Positions 6,490 through 14,057 of a DNA stretch of 64,000 nt are shown here, piece by piece. The translations under genes were made by a program, and so were the position numbers. The stretch is from an uncultured Pelagibacteraceae bacterium (GTDB lineage: Bacteria > Pseudomonadota > Alphaproteobacteria > Pelagibacterales > Pelagibacteraceae): assembly GCA_902581925.1 (NCBI GenBank), contig CACHQB010000003.1, positions 1 through 64,000 on the forward strand, in the 5' to 3' direction. The notes under the pieces are model-generated. The model worked only from the letters and a program-made list of their open reading frames with translations, searched no databases and was not told the origin of the DNA. How positions within the stretch are numbered: the stretch's first letter is position 1; every line of letters starts with the position of its first letter.

Positions 6490-8868
6490 CTATGCAGCTT
6501 TTGCGTTAGATTTTTTTAGATTTTTACAAGCCTTCCACACTTTTTCAGCTGTAGCTGGCATAGTAACCTCTTGTCCACCTAAGGCATCAATTACAGCATT
6601 CATCACAGTAGGTGGTGCTGCTATTGCTCCCGCTTCTCCACAACCTTTAACTCCTAAAGGATTTGTGGTTGCATGCGTACAAGTATAACCAATGTTAAAC
6701 TCAGGAAAATTATCTGCACGCGGCATTGTATAGTCCATATAAGATCCAGTCATCAACTGACCTGTTTCATCATACTCTGCATTTTCATACAACGCTTGAC
6801 CTATACCTTGAGCAAGACCACCGTGAACTTGTCCTTCAACAACCATTGGATTAATTATTCTTCCAAAATCATCACAAGCTGTATATTTTTGAAGCTTAAC
6901 ATGTCCTGTTTCAGGGTCTATCTCAACTTCAGCGATATGTGTTCCTGCTGGGAAAGAAAAGTTAGAAGGATCATAAAAAGAAGTTTCTTTTAAACCAGGC
7001 TCATCACCTTCTGGCAATGGAGATTTCATTTCATCTCTTACGCCAGGTAAATAACAAGCAAAAGCTACTTCTCCTATTGTTTTCTTTTTATTTGATTTAG
7101 AAACAATAAATTCTCCGTCTTTGAACTCAACATCTTCTGGATTTGCCTCTAACATTTTAGCTGTAACTCTTTTACCTTTTTCAACTATTTTTTTACAAGC
7201 ATTTACAATAGCAATACCGCCAACAGCTAAAGATCTTGAACCGTATGTTCCCATACCGAATGTTCCTTTGTCTGTGTCGCCATGAACTATATCTATATTT
7301 TCTATTGGAACACCTAATTCATCAGCTGCTATTTGGGCAAAAGTTGTTTGGTGACTTTGTCCATGACTATGTGAACCTGTGTAAACAGTCACTTGTCCAG
7401 TTGGATTAAATCTAACCTCAGCAGATTCCCATAATCCAACTCCACATCCTAAAGACATTACAGCAGCTGAAGGAGCGATACCACATGCTTCAAAATATGA
7501 GGTAACGCCAATTCCTCTAAGTTTTCCTTTAGCTTCAGACTCTTTTCTTCTGGCCTCAAAACCTTTATAGTCTGCCATCTGTTTTGCCTTTTCCATTCCA
7601 GCAACATAATCACCAGAATCTACTGTATGAACTAAAGTTTGCTTAAAAGGAAATACTGTGGGGAAGTTTTTTATTCTAAGTTCAGTTTTATCTATTCCCA
7701 ATTCCATTGAGGCTTTTTCAACTAATCTTTCAATAGTGTATGTAGCCTCTGGTCTTCCTGCACCTCTATAAGCATCTACTGGAGCTGTATTTGTATATAC
7801 AGCTTTGACATTTGTATAAGCTGCTGGAATTTCATAAACTCCAGTTGCACAAGGTCCAAATAAATAAGTTGGTGTCACTGTACCAAATACTCGAGCATAA
7901 GCTCCAAGGTTTGCTATGGTCTCATTTTTAAAACCAAGAAACTTTCCATCTTTAGTAACTGCTAATTCTGCATGAGTTACATGATCTCTTCCATGAATGT
8001 CAGTTAAAAAAGACTCTGACCTTTCTGCAACCCACTTAATAGCTCTATTAATTTTTTTAGCTGCCCAGCTACAAACAATATCTTCGTTATAGACATTTAT
8101 TTTAGAACCAAAACCACCACCAACATCTGGAGCTACAACTCTTAACTTGTGTTCAGGAGCTACATTTCCAAAAGCAGACATTATCAATCTTGATAAATGT
8201 GGATTTTGACTTGTTGTGTATAAAGTGATCTCTTCAGATGCTGCATTGTAATCAGCAACACATGCTCTTGGCTCCATTGCATTTGGAATTAATCTATTAT
8301 TAACGATATCAATAGAAATTACTTTATCAGCCTTATCAAATGCTTCTTTAACTTTTTGTCTATCGCCTAGTAACCAGTCAAAACAAAGATTTTTATCAAT
8401 ACCTTCATGAATAGTATCTCCATTCATAGCATCTGCAGTACTTGTGACTGCTTTTAATACTTTGTAATCAACTTCAACTTTTTCCGCAGCTTCTTTTGCT
8501 TCTGCTAAACTTTCAGCAATTACAACTGCAACAGGATCTCCGACAAAATTTACATTATCTTTAGCTAATGGAGGGTTTCCAGGACATTTCATTTCTGTAC
8601 CATCTTCACTTCTGATTGCCCAGCCCGCAATTAAACCTCCAATTTTATCATCTGCTATTTCTTTTCCAGTGAGTATACTTACTACTCCTGATGATTTTGA
8701 AGCTTTATCGATATTTATTTTTTTAATAGATGCTCTTGCGTGCGGTGATCTAACAAAAATCGCGTAAGTTTGATTTGCTAAATTAATATCTGCTGTATAT
8801 CTGCCTTTACCAGTTAAAAATCTTTTATCCTCTTTTCTCTCAACTCTAGAACCTACTAAACTTGCCAT
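6490..8868 (-). CDS. coxL: Form II CoxL-type molybdopterin-binding large subunit (aldehyde/xanthine oxidase family)
   Basis: The 792-residue catalytic subunit of a molybdenum hydroxylase. The active-site loop is AYRGAGR (residues 366-372), the form II signature; true aerobic CO dehydrogenases carry AYXCSFR with a cysteine. The catalytic glutamate is E745 in 'GCGEAGAIAAPP'. Other family landmarks are 'VGSRVERKEDKRFLTGKGRYTAD' at the N-terminus and 'GSHSHGQSHQTTFAQI' for cofactor binding. Substrate cannot be read from sequence: form II enzymes act on varied aldehydes and heterocycles. A strong GGAGGAG lies at 8876-8882 upstream of the start. The cofactor is expected to be Mo-molybdopterin cytosine dinucleotide, matching mocA at the operon end. 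Confidence 0.93.
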   Translation of the reverse strand: MASLVGSRVERKEDKRFLTGKGRYTADINLANQTYAIFVRSPHARASIKKINIDKASKSSGVVSILTGKEIADDKIGGLIAGWAIRSEDGTEMKCPGNPPLAKDNVNFVGDPVAVVIAESLAEAKEAAEKVEVDYKVLKAVTSTADAMNGDTIHEGIDKNLCFDWLLGDRQKVKEAFDKADKVISIDIVNNRLIPNAMEPRACVADYNAASEEITLYTTSQNPHLSRLIMSAFGNVAPEHKLRVVAPDVGGGFGSKINVYNEDIVCSWAAKKINRAIKWVAERSESFLTDIHGRDHVTHAELAVTKDGKFLGFKNETIANLGAYARVFGTVTPTYLFGPCATGVYEIPAAYTNVKAVYTNTAPVDAYRGAGRPEATYTIERLVEKASMELGIDKTELRIKNFPTVFPFKQTLVHTVDSGDYVAGMEKAKQMADYKGFEARRKESEAKGKLRGIGVTSYFEACGIAPSAAVMSLGCGVGLWESAEVRFNPTGQVTVYTGSHSHGQSHQTTFAQIAADELGVPIENIDIVHGDTDKGTFGMGTYGSRSLAVGGIAIVNACKKIVEKGKRVTAKMLEANPEDVEFKDGEFIVSKSNKKKTIGEVAFACYLPGVRDEMKSPLPEGDEPGLKETSFYDPSNFSFPAGTHIAEVEIDPETGHVKLQKYTACDDFGRIINPMVVEGQVHGGLAQGIGQALYENAEYDETGQLMTGSYMDYTMPRADNFPEFNIGYTCTHATTNPLGVKGCGEAGAIAAPPTVMNAVIDALGGQEVTMPATAEKVWKACKNLKKSNAKAA

Positions 8869-8888
8869 TTTCTTTCTCCTCCTTAAAA

Positions 8889-9350
8889 TTACATTTTCGT
8901 TGCTGCTTCTTTAACTGCTGCAACAATATTTTGATAACCAGTACATCTACAAATATTTCCCTCTAACCAATCTCTAATTTCTGTATCTGATGGTTTTTTA
9001 TTTTTTTGTAAAAGATCAACAGCGCTCATAACCATTCCTGGAGTGCAAAAACCACACTGTAAGCCATGAAGTTTTTTGAACGCTTCCTGCATTGGATGCA
9101 TTTTTCCATTTGTTTCTAAACCCTCAATTGTTGTAACTTTTGATCCGTTAACATCAGCTGCTAAAGCCGTACAACTTTTTAAAGAATTTCCATCAACATG
9201 AACTACACATGCTCCACATTGGCTTGTATCACATCCAATATGTGTTCCTGTTAACTGTAAATGCTCTCTTAAAAATGTAGATAGTAAAGTGTTATCTGAA
9301 GCCTCTTTTTCGACTTTTCTTCCATTAACTTCTAGTGAAATTTTACCCAT
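8889..9350 (-). CDS. coxS: [2Fe-2S] small subunit of the CoxL-type hydroxylase
   Basis: A 153-residue electron-transfer subunit with two iron-sulfur clusters. The plant-ferredoxin-type cluster uses C40, C45, C48 and C60 (CDTSQCGAC...C). The C-terminal four-helix cluster uses C99, C102, C134 and C136 (CGFC...CRC). The frame stays open 15 codons further upstream, but the ATG at 9350 is preferred: it starts right before the first ferredoxin strand ('[10 protein letters not shown]') and has AGGAGAG at 9354-9360. It is transcribed after coxG and before coxL. Confidence 0.93.
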   Translation of the reverse strand: MGKISLEVNGRKVEKEASDNTLLSTFLREHLQLTGTHIGCDTSQCGACVVHVDGNSLKSCTALAADVNGSKVTTIEGLETNGKMHPMQEAFKKLHGLQCGFCTPGMVMSAVDLLQKNKKPSDTEIRDWLEGNICRCTGYQNIVAAVKEAATKM

Positions 9351-9447
9351 AATCTCTCCTTTAATTAATATCCTTACCCTATAAGATTTAATCATTTTGA
9401 GAATGTAAAGGCAACTATGAAATATAAACTCTACTCAGACTAGAAAA

Positions 9448-10014
9448 TTATTTTAGAAATATCCAATAAATTAAGAAAATTCCTAGAACTACTGCGGCAG
9501 TTAAATATCTATAATCAATTTTTGTTTCAGAGGTTTTTGAATCAACTGCTAGTGTATTTTCATTTTCCTCAGTTTTTTCTGAAGAAATTAATTCCGAAAA
9601 TTTACCAAAGAAAATATCTGCCATTTTTTTTGCTGTCATATCTATAAGCCTTGAACCTACTTGTGCAATTTTACCACCCACTTGTGCTTCAACTGAATAA
9701 ATTAAATTTGTTCCTGTTTCGTTATCTTCGAGTTTAACTTCAGCTTCTCCTGAAGCAAAACCAACTAAAGAATTTCCAGAACCTAATATCTTATAGCTGT
9801 TAGGAGGATTTAAATCCTTTAATTCAATTTCACCAGAAAAGGTTGCATTAAAAGGTCCAATTTTATTTGTAGCTTTTGCAGAAAATTCAGTATCAGATTT
9901 TTTATTAAATTCTTCACATCCCGGAATTGCTTGTTTAAGTATTTCTGGATCATTTAAGGCCTCCCAAACTTTTTGTTTTTCTAAATTAATTTTATAAGAT
10001 CCTGTTAATTTCAT
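9448..10014 (-). CDS. coxG: CoxG-family SRPBCC protein with C-terminal membrane anchor
   Basis: A 188-residue protein of the CO-dehydrogenase subunit G family, which has the SRPBCC hydrophobic-pocket fold. Typical segments are 'VWEALNDPEILKQAIPGCEEF' near residues 21-41, and the 'AKATNKIGPFNATFSGEIEL' and 'GGKIAQVGSRLIDMTAKKMADIFF' regions. A linker of about 25 residues leads to a single transmembrane helix at about 170-187, ending at the C-terminus. CoxG proteins are implicated in anchoring the enzyme to the membrane and coupling it to quinone. Here it is the first gene of the operon, not the usual last one, and starts only 21 bases from the divergent DUF1244 gene. Confidence 0.85.
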   Translation of the reverse strand: MKLTGSYKINLEKQKVWEALNDPEILKQAIPGCEEFNKKSDTEFSAKATNKIGPFNATFSGEIELKDLNPPNSYKILGSGNSLVGFASGEAEVKLEDNETGTNLIYSVEAQVGGKIAQVGSRLIDMTAKKMADIFFGKFSELISSEKTEENENTLAVDSKTSETKIDYRYLTAAVVLGIFLIYWIFLK

Positions 10015-10035
10015 AAATTAAACATATAATAAATT

Positions 10036-10281
10036 ATGGACGAAAATACAAAAAAAGAATTACAATCTGCAGCTTTTGAAAGATTAATTTCTCATCTTAG
10101 AGAAAGAAAAGATGTACAAAATATAGATCTAATGAATCTTGCAGGTTTTTGTAGAAACTGTCTTTCTAAGTGGTACAGAGAAGAAGCAGGAAAAAAAGGA
10201 ATTGAAATTTCTGATCCTGATGCAAGAGAACATGTTTACGGGATGCCTTATTCTGAATGGAAAGATAAATATCAAAAATAA
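10036..10281 (+). CDS. DUF1244 family protein
   Basis: An 81-residue protein matching the DUF1244 family of alpha- and gammaproteobacteria: 'AAFERLISHLRER' helix, 'DLMNLAGFCRNCLSKWY' with a conserved Cys-X2-Cys, and the C-terminal 'VYGMPYSEWKDKYQ'. The function is unknown; the paired cysteines may bind a metal. It is divergent from coxG (21 bases between starts) and abuts the convergent moaB with no gap. No link to the molybdenum genes is implied beyond position. Confidence 0.85.
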   Translation: MDENTKKELQSAAFERLISHLRERKDVQNIDLMNLAGFCRNCLSKWYREEAGKKGIEISDPDAREHVYGMPYSEWKDKYQK

Positions 10282-10782
10282 TTATTTCTCTTTAAGTCTA
10301 GGGAATAATTCTACAAAATTACAGGGTTTATGATTAACGTCTAATTGATGCTTTAATATTCCATCCCACGCATCAGTTACACCTCCTGAGGATCCTGGTA
10401 ATGCAAATATATATTTACCATTAGATAAAGCTGCACAAGCTCTAGATTGTATAGAGGATGTTCCAACTGTTTTTAGACTTATTGTTCTAAATACCTCCCC
10501 AAATCCAGGTATATGTTTATCTGCAATTTCATTAACTGCTTCAGGAGTTATATCTCTTCCAGTAAGGCCCGTTCCTCCAGTAGTGATTATTACATCTATA
10601 TCTTTTTGATTAGTCCATTCTTTTAAAATTTTAACAATATCTTCTTTATTATCTTTACAAATTTTTCTATCAATCAATTTATGCTTAGCATCTTTAATTT
10701 TTTCAACTAAGATTGCACCTGATTTATCATTATCAAATGTTCTTGTATCTGTTACAGTTAATAAAGCTATATTTACATCCAT
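10282..10782 (-). CDS. moaB: Molybdenum cofactor biosynthesis protein B (MoaB/Mog family)
   Basis: The 166-residue protein has the MoaB/MogA fold with 'LLTVTDTRTFDNDKSG' at the N-terminus, the pterin-binding 'VIITTGGTGLTGRDITPEAV' near residues 63-82, and 'FALPGSSGGVTDAW' towards the end. Bacterial MoaB is related to MogA, which adenylates molybdopterin before metal insertion. No separate moeA or mogA lies in the window, so molybdate insertion must use genes outside it. The start at 10782 leaves 9 bases to the divergent permease gene. Confidence 0.9.
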   Translation of the reverse strand: MDVNIALLTVTDTRTFDNDKSGAILVEKIKDAKHKLIDRKICKDNKEDIVKILKEWTNQKDIDVIITTGGTGLTGRDITPEAVNEIADKHIPGFGEVFRTISLKTVGTSSIQSRACAALSNGKYIFALPGSSGGVTDAWDGILKHQLDVNHKPCNFVELFPRLKEK

Positions 10783-10791
10783 AATTTTAAA

Positions 10792-11538
10792 ATGATTATA
10801 TTATCAATTCTTTTTTTTGTAACTGCTTTAATATACTCAAGTGTTGGTTTTGGGGGTGGCTCAACTTACCTTGCGTTACTTTTAATATGGGGTGTACCTT
10901 ATACAATTTTTCCTGTTATCGCTCTAGTATGCAATATAATTGTTGTATCTGGTAATTCTATTAATTTTATCAGAACTAAAAATACAAATTTTAATTTACT
11001 TTTCCCATATTTAATAGGCTCTATACCTTTGGCATTTATCGGAGGATCAATAACAATAGAAAAAAGTTTATTTGAGATTTTGTTGTTTTGTATTTTATTA
11101 ATTGCAGGTATTTTTTTGCTAATTGAGAGTAAATCTTTCAATAATAATCAAATAAAAATTAATAAAATTCCTAAAATAATTTCAATTTCTATTGGATCTA
11201 TAATTGGCTTTATGTCTGGAATAGTGGGAATTGGTGGAGGAATATTTTTAAGTCCTATTTTGTTTTTGATAAAAGCTGGATATCCAAAACATATTACTAG
11301 TAGTGCTTCGTTGTTTATATTAATTAATTCTATTTTTGGTATTGCCGGTCAACTAACAAAAGATAGAGTTTTAGATGAACTAATAAATTATTGGCCATTA
11401 TTTTTAATTGTCCTTATTGGAGGACAAATTGGAAGTTTCTTTAATATAAAATTTTTATCTAATAAGGTATTATCTTTACTAACTTCCTTATTGGTAATTT
11501 TTGTTGCTATCAGAATGGGAATTAGATTGTTAGCTTAA
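10792..11538 (+). CDS. TauE/SafE family membrane permease (putative sulfite or anion exporter)
   Basis: A 248-residue inner-membrane protein with about eight hydrophobic helices in two repeats. The family's glycine-rich half-repeat motifs are visible: 'SSVGFGGGSTYLALLL' in the first helix pair and 'SGIVGIGGGIFLSPILFL' near residues 142-159. Family members export sulfite, sulfoacetate or other organosulfur anions, or are uncharacterised, so the substrate is open. It lies beside moaB and upstream of the SAM-linked methyltransferase, which fits sulfur metabolism but proves nothing. Confidence 0.85.
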   Translation: MIILSILFFVTALIYSSVGFGGGSTYLALLLIWGVPYTIFPVIALVCNIIVVSGNSINFIRTKNTNFNLLFPYLIGSIPLAFIGGSITIEKSLFEILLFCILLIAGIFLLIESKSFNNNQIKINKIPKIISISIGSIIGFMSGIVGIGGGIFLSPILFLIKAGYPKHITSSASLFILINSIFGIAGQLTKDRVLDELINYWPLFLIVLIGGQIGSFFNIKFLSNKVLSLLTSLLVIFVAIRMGIRLLA

Positions 11539-11563
11539 TATTGAATTAAATTTTTTTTAAGAT

Positions 11564-11634
11564 ATAAGAATCATGCCGATTTGATCCTATTGCGGGCTTA
11601 TACTGCTAAAACGGAACTCTCAACAAGATCAAAT
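11564..11634 (+). promoter_or_regulatory. Putative SAM-binding riboswitch (SAM-II/SAM-V class) in the methyltransferase leader
   Basis: The leader holds the two conserved blocks of the SAM-II/SAM-V family in the right order: a loop 'GATTTGATCCTATTGCG' after a short 5' helix strand (GCC, 11575-11577), the returning helix strand (GGC, 11595-11597), then 'GCTAAAACGGAAC' at 11605-11617. UCC in the loop (11585-11587) can pair with GGA (11613-11615) to close an H-type pseudoknot. An 8-bp perfect inverted repeat (11579-11586 with 11627-11634, ATTTGATC/GATCAAAT) competes with that pairing and could be the other state of the switch. Such leaders occur before methionine-cycle genes in SAR11. The call rests on remembered consensus, not a covariance search. 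Confidence 0.6.
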
Positions 11635-11658
11635 AGTATAATTAAAACTTTTGTAAAA

Positions 11659-12561
11659 ATGGATTTAGATTTTTTTAAAAAAACCAGAATTTTGGACGGT
11701 GGTATGGGTCAAGAACTTTTAGCAAGAGGAATGAAGCCAAATGGTACTTTGTGGAGCGCTAATGCAATTATAAATCCTGATTATCATAAACTATTATTGG
11801 ATACTCATTTAGATTTTATAAAAGCTGGGGCAGAAGTAATTGTTACCGCAACTTTTACTACTAGACGAAATAGATTAAGAGATAATAATGTTGAGGATAA
11901 ATTTGAATATCTAAATAAAAAAGCTGGTGAAATTGCTATTGAAGTAAAACAAAAATTCCCAGACGTTTTAATTGCTGCGGGATTACCACCTCAAAATAAT
12001 ACCTACGAACCAGATGATAGGCCTAAGGAAGAAATAACTGAAAATTTTAATGAACAAGCTCGATTATTAAACCCTTATATTGATTTTTTTTACTTCGATG
12101 TTTGGAGCAGTATCCAGGAATTTAAGTGTGGAATAGATGCAATTAAAGAATTTAAAAAACCCTATCTTATTGGGATACATATTTCTGAGGGATGTAATTT
12201 ACCAAGTGGTGAAAAAATTTCAGACATAAAGAGTATTATTGATCACAACACTTTAGGAGTAATGTTGTCTTGTGTTTCACCAGAAAATTATGAGAAAAAT
12301 CTTAAAGAATTAAAAGAATTAAATGTACCTTTTGGTTTTAAATTAAATGGGTTTATCACTACAAAATCTAAAGGTGGATACAAAGCCAGTTACTTGAAAT
12401 CAAATGGTAATCCAAATGAATTTTTAGGTCAAAGAAAAGATTTAACTCCAAATAAAATTTATGAAATATCAAAAAAGTTTAAAGAATCAGGGGCTTCTAT
12501 AATTGGAGGTTGTTGTGAAACTGGCCCTGCTCATACTGCAGCAATGGCAAAGCTTAAGTAA
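11659..12561 (+). CDS. Homocysteine S-methyltransferase family protein
   Basis: A 300-residue TIM-barrel enzyme of the BHMT/MHT family, which transfers a methyl group from betaine, S-methylmethionine or a related donor to homocysteine. The start 'RILDGGMGQELLARG' is diagnostic. Zinc ligands are C205 ('LSCVSPEN') and the C285-C286 pair in 'IIGGCCETGPAH'. The frame is open 26 codons upstream of the chosen ATG, but that stretch is the riboswitch-like leader, so ATG 11659 is preferred. In SAR11 the donor is thought to be betaine, but the sequence alone does not settle it. It overlaps the convergent EamA gene by 8 bases. Confidence 0.88.
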   Translation: MDLDFFKKTRILDGGMGQELLARGMKPNGTLWSANAIINPDYHKLLLDTHLDFIKAGAEVIVTATFTTRRNRLRDNNVEDKFEYLNKKAGEIAIEVKQKFPDVLIAAGLPPQNNTYEPDDRPKEEITENFNEQARLLNPYIDFFYFDVWSSIQEFKCGIDAIKEFKKPYLIGIHISEGCNLPSGEKISDIKSIIDHNTLGVMLSCVSPENYEKNLKELKELNVPFGFKLNGFITTKSKGGYKASYLKSNGNPNEFLGQRKDLTPNKIYEISKKFKESGASIIGGCCETGPAHTAAMAKLK

Positions 12562-13441
12562 CGTTTTTATAATCTGCTTTTCTTGCTAAATATATTCCAA
12601 TAAATACAGCAATTAATGCAACAACAATTTTTGAGGTAATTATTTCATTAAGAAATATGTATCCTAAAATAATTCCAAATATTGGAATGATATATGAAAC
12701 CTGTGAATGAAATATGAGACCATTTGTTTTTAAAATTCTGAATCTCAATAACCATGCTATCCCAGTAGGAAAAATTCCTAAATATATTACGGATATAATA
12801 GAGTCTGTTGAAGGATTTAACATCCAAGGTTTTTCAAAAATTAAAGTGAATGGAAGAAGTATAATTGTAGACCAAATTAAAATTGAACCCGTAACATTTT
12901 CATTTTCTTTATTGCTTATTTTTAAGGTTATTACTCCTCCAATTACATAGCAAGTTGATCCAAGAAGAATCAAAAGTGCAGCAATAAAGTTATTTTCATT
13001 AATTAAAAAGTTATCTGAAAACAAAAATACTATTCCTGAAAATCCTATTAATAATCCAATTGTTTTTAATAAGTTAAATTTTTCTCCTTTTAAAAAAAAG
13101 TGAGCTAGAACTGTTGAGCTTAATGGTGTTGTGGACATCAAGATAGCTGCTAAGTTACTTTGAACAAAATTCACTCCATAAGATATTAGTATGAATGGAA
13201 TAACTAAATTTACCAATCCAATGATTGCAAACCACTTCCAGTCTTTTGAGAATGCTTCAATTTTTATATTTTTATAAAAACATAAAATTAAAACTGGTAT
13301 AGCTCCTAAAAAAGATCTTAAAAAACCTATTGTAATAGGTCCAAATGAGTATGTGGCAATCTTTATATTAAAAAAAGCAGACGCCCATATTAATGACAAC
13401 AATGTCAACAACAAATAATCAACTAATTGTGGTTTTCTCAT
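12554..13441 (-). CDS. EamA/DMT-superfamily transporter
   Basis: A 295-residue inner-membrane protein with ten hydrophobic helices arranged as two EamA repeats. The first begins 'LLLTLLSLIWASAFFNIKIA' and includes 'FLRSFLGAIPVL'. The second begins around 'ALLILLGSTCYVIGGVI' and ends 'IIPIFGIILGYIFLNEIITSK'. The C-terminus is positively charged. Family members export amino acids, nucleosides or other metabolites, and the substrate cannot be predicted. It follows the YbaK-like gene with a 4-base overlap, so the two are probably cotranscribed. Confidence 0.9.
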   Translation of the reverse strand: MRKPQLVDYLLLTLLSLIWASAFFNIKIATYSFGPITIGFLRSFLGAIPVLILCFYKNIKIEAFSKDWKWFAIIGLVNLVIPFILISYGVNFVQSNLAAILMSTTPLSSTVLAHFFLKGEKFNLLKTIGLLIGFSGIVFLFSDNFLINENNFIAALLILLGSTCYVIGGVITLKISNKENENVTGSILIWSTIILLPFTLIFEKPWMLNPSTDSIISVIYLGIFPTGIAWLLRFRILKTNGLIFHSQVSYIIPIFGIILGYIFLNEIITSKIVVALIAVFIGIYLARKADYKNVT

Positions 13442-13920
13442 TCTGTTATTTCGTTTATCTCACCAGAGGTTAAGGCAATTAAATTTTCAAAATTTATTTC
13501 GAATACTGCATTAGGATGACCTGCGGCTGCAAAAATTGAAGAAAACCTATTTAAAGTTTCATCAATAAAAATTTTTATTTTTGTTAAATGTCCTGTTGGA
13601 GATACTCCACCAATTGTGTACCCAGTAATTTTTTTAACATCTTCTGGGTTCGCCATTGAAACATCTTTTTGATCTAAAATTTTTTTTAATTTATTTAATG
13701 AACACCTTTTATCTCCAGAAACTAAACATAAAACATAACTATCCCCTGCTTTAAAAAGTAAGCTTTTGACGATGGCTCCTACTTTGCAACTTAAAGCTGT
13801 AGCTGCATCGTTAGCTGTTCTTGCAGTTTGCTCTAAAACAATCACTTTAAGATCTGGGTTAAATTGTTTTAGCGATTTTTCTGCTCTTAAAACTGGCTCT
13901 TTATTTAATATTGAATTCAC
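13438..13920 (-). CDS. YbaK/EbsC family aminoacyl-tRNA deacylase-like protein
   Basis: A 160-residue protein of the YbaK/ProX editing-domain family, free-standing domains that hydrolyse mischarged tRNAs such as Cys-tRNA(Pro) or Ala-tRNA(Pro). Family features are 'TANDAATALSCKVGAIVKSLLFK' with the conserved lysine, 'LVSGDKRCSLNKLKK', and the active-site loop 'GYTIGGVSPTGHL' near residues 107-119. Its exact tRNA specificity is not readable. It starts 137 bases from glnA on the opposite strand and overlaps the EamA gene by 4 bases. Confidence 0.88.
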   Translation of the reverse strand: MNSILNKEPVLRAEKSLKQFNPDLKVIVLEQTARTANDAATALSCKVGAIVKSLLFKAGDSYVLCLVSGDKRCSLNKLKKILDQKDVSMANPEDVKKITGYTIGGVSPTGHLTKIKIFIDETLNRFSSIFAAAGHPNAVFEINFENLIALTSGEINEITE

Positions 13921-14057
13921 AAGTTAAATATATTTATTATTTTAGTGACTAATTACACTACTTATGTGAAAATTGCATAGGTGTTATTTATTAAATAAGC
14001 AATATTTTTAGGTATTTTTTTGCTAATTAGGCCAAACAAAATTACATAGGAGACAAA
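13921..14057 (+). promoter_or_regulatory. glnA: 137-base divergent intergenic region upstream of glnA
   Basis: This stretch must hold promoters for glnA (rightward) and the YbaK-like gene (leftward). I see AGGAG at 14048-14052, a clear ribosome-binding site for glnA. Small inverted repeats are also present, TAGTG/CACTA around 13944-13961 and TTATTT/AAATAA around 13984-13998. I find no convincing sigma-54 site (GG-N10-GC pattern) and no recognisable glutamine riboswitch motif. Promoter elements cannot be fixed with confidence in this A+T-rich sequence. Confidence 0.4.

Noticed and set aside
6673..6993. 106-codon plus-strand frame inside coxL
   Set aside because: It is antisense to the conserved C-terminal region of CoxL, including the catalytic glutamate region, and has biased Cys/Ile-rich shadow composition.
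6490..8868. True aerobic carbon-monoxide dehydrogenase
   Set aside because: The active-site loop is AYRGAGR, not AYXCSFR, so the selenium/copper-binding cysteine is missing. CO oxidation is not supported.
9351..9395. 15-residue N-terminal extension of CoxS
   Set aside because: The internal ATG at 9350 has a strong Shine-Dalgarno and begins the ferredoxin fold.
11581..11658. N-terminal extension of the homocysteine methyltransferase (TTG start at 11581)
   Set aside because: The translated stretch has no family similarity and coincides with the riboswitch-like leader; the family N-terminus begins at the ATG at 11659.
13921..14057. Glutamine riboswitch or sigma-54 promoter before glnA
   Set aside because: No glnA-RNA consensus and no GG-N10-GC promoter pattern could be found.
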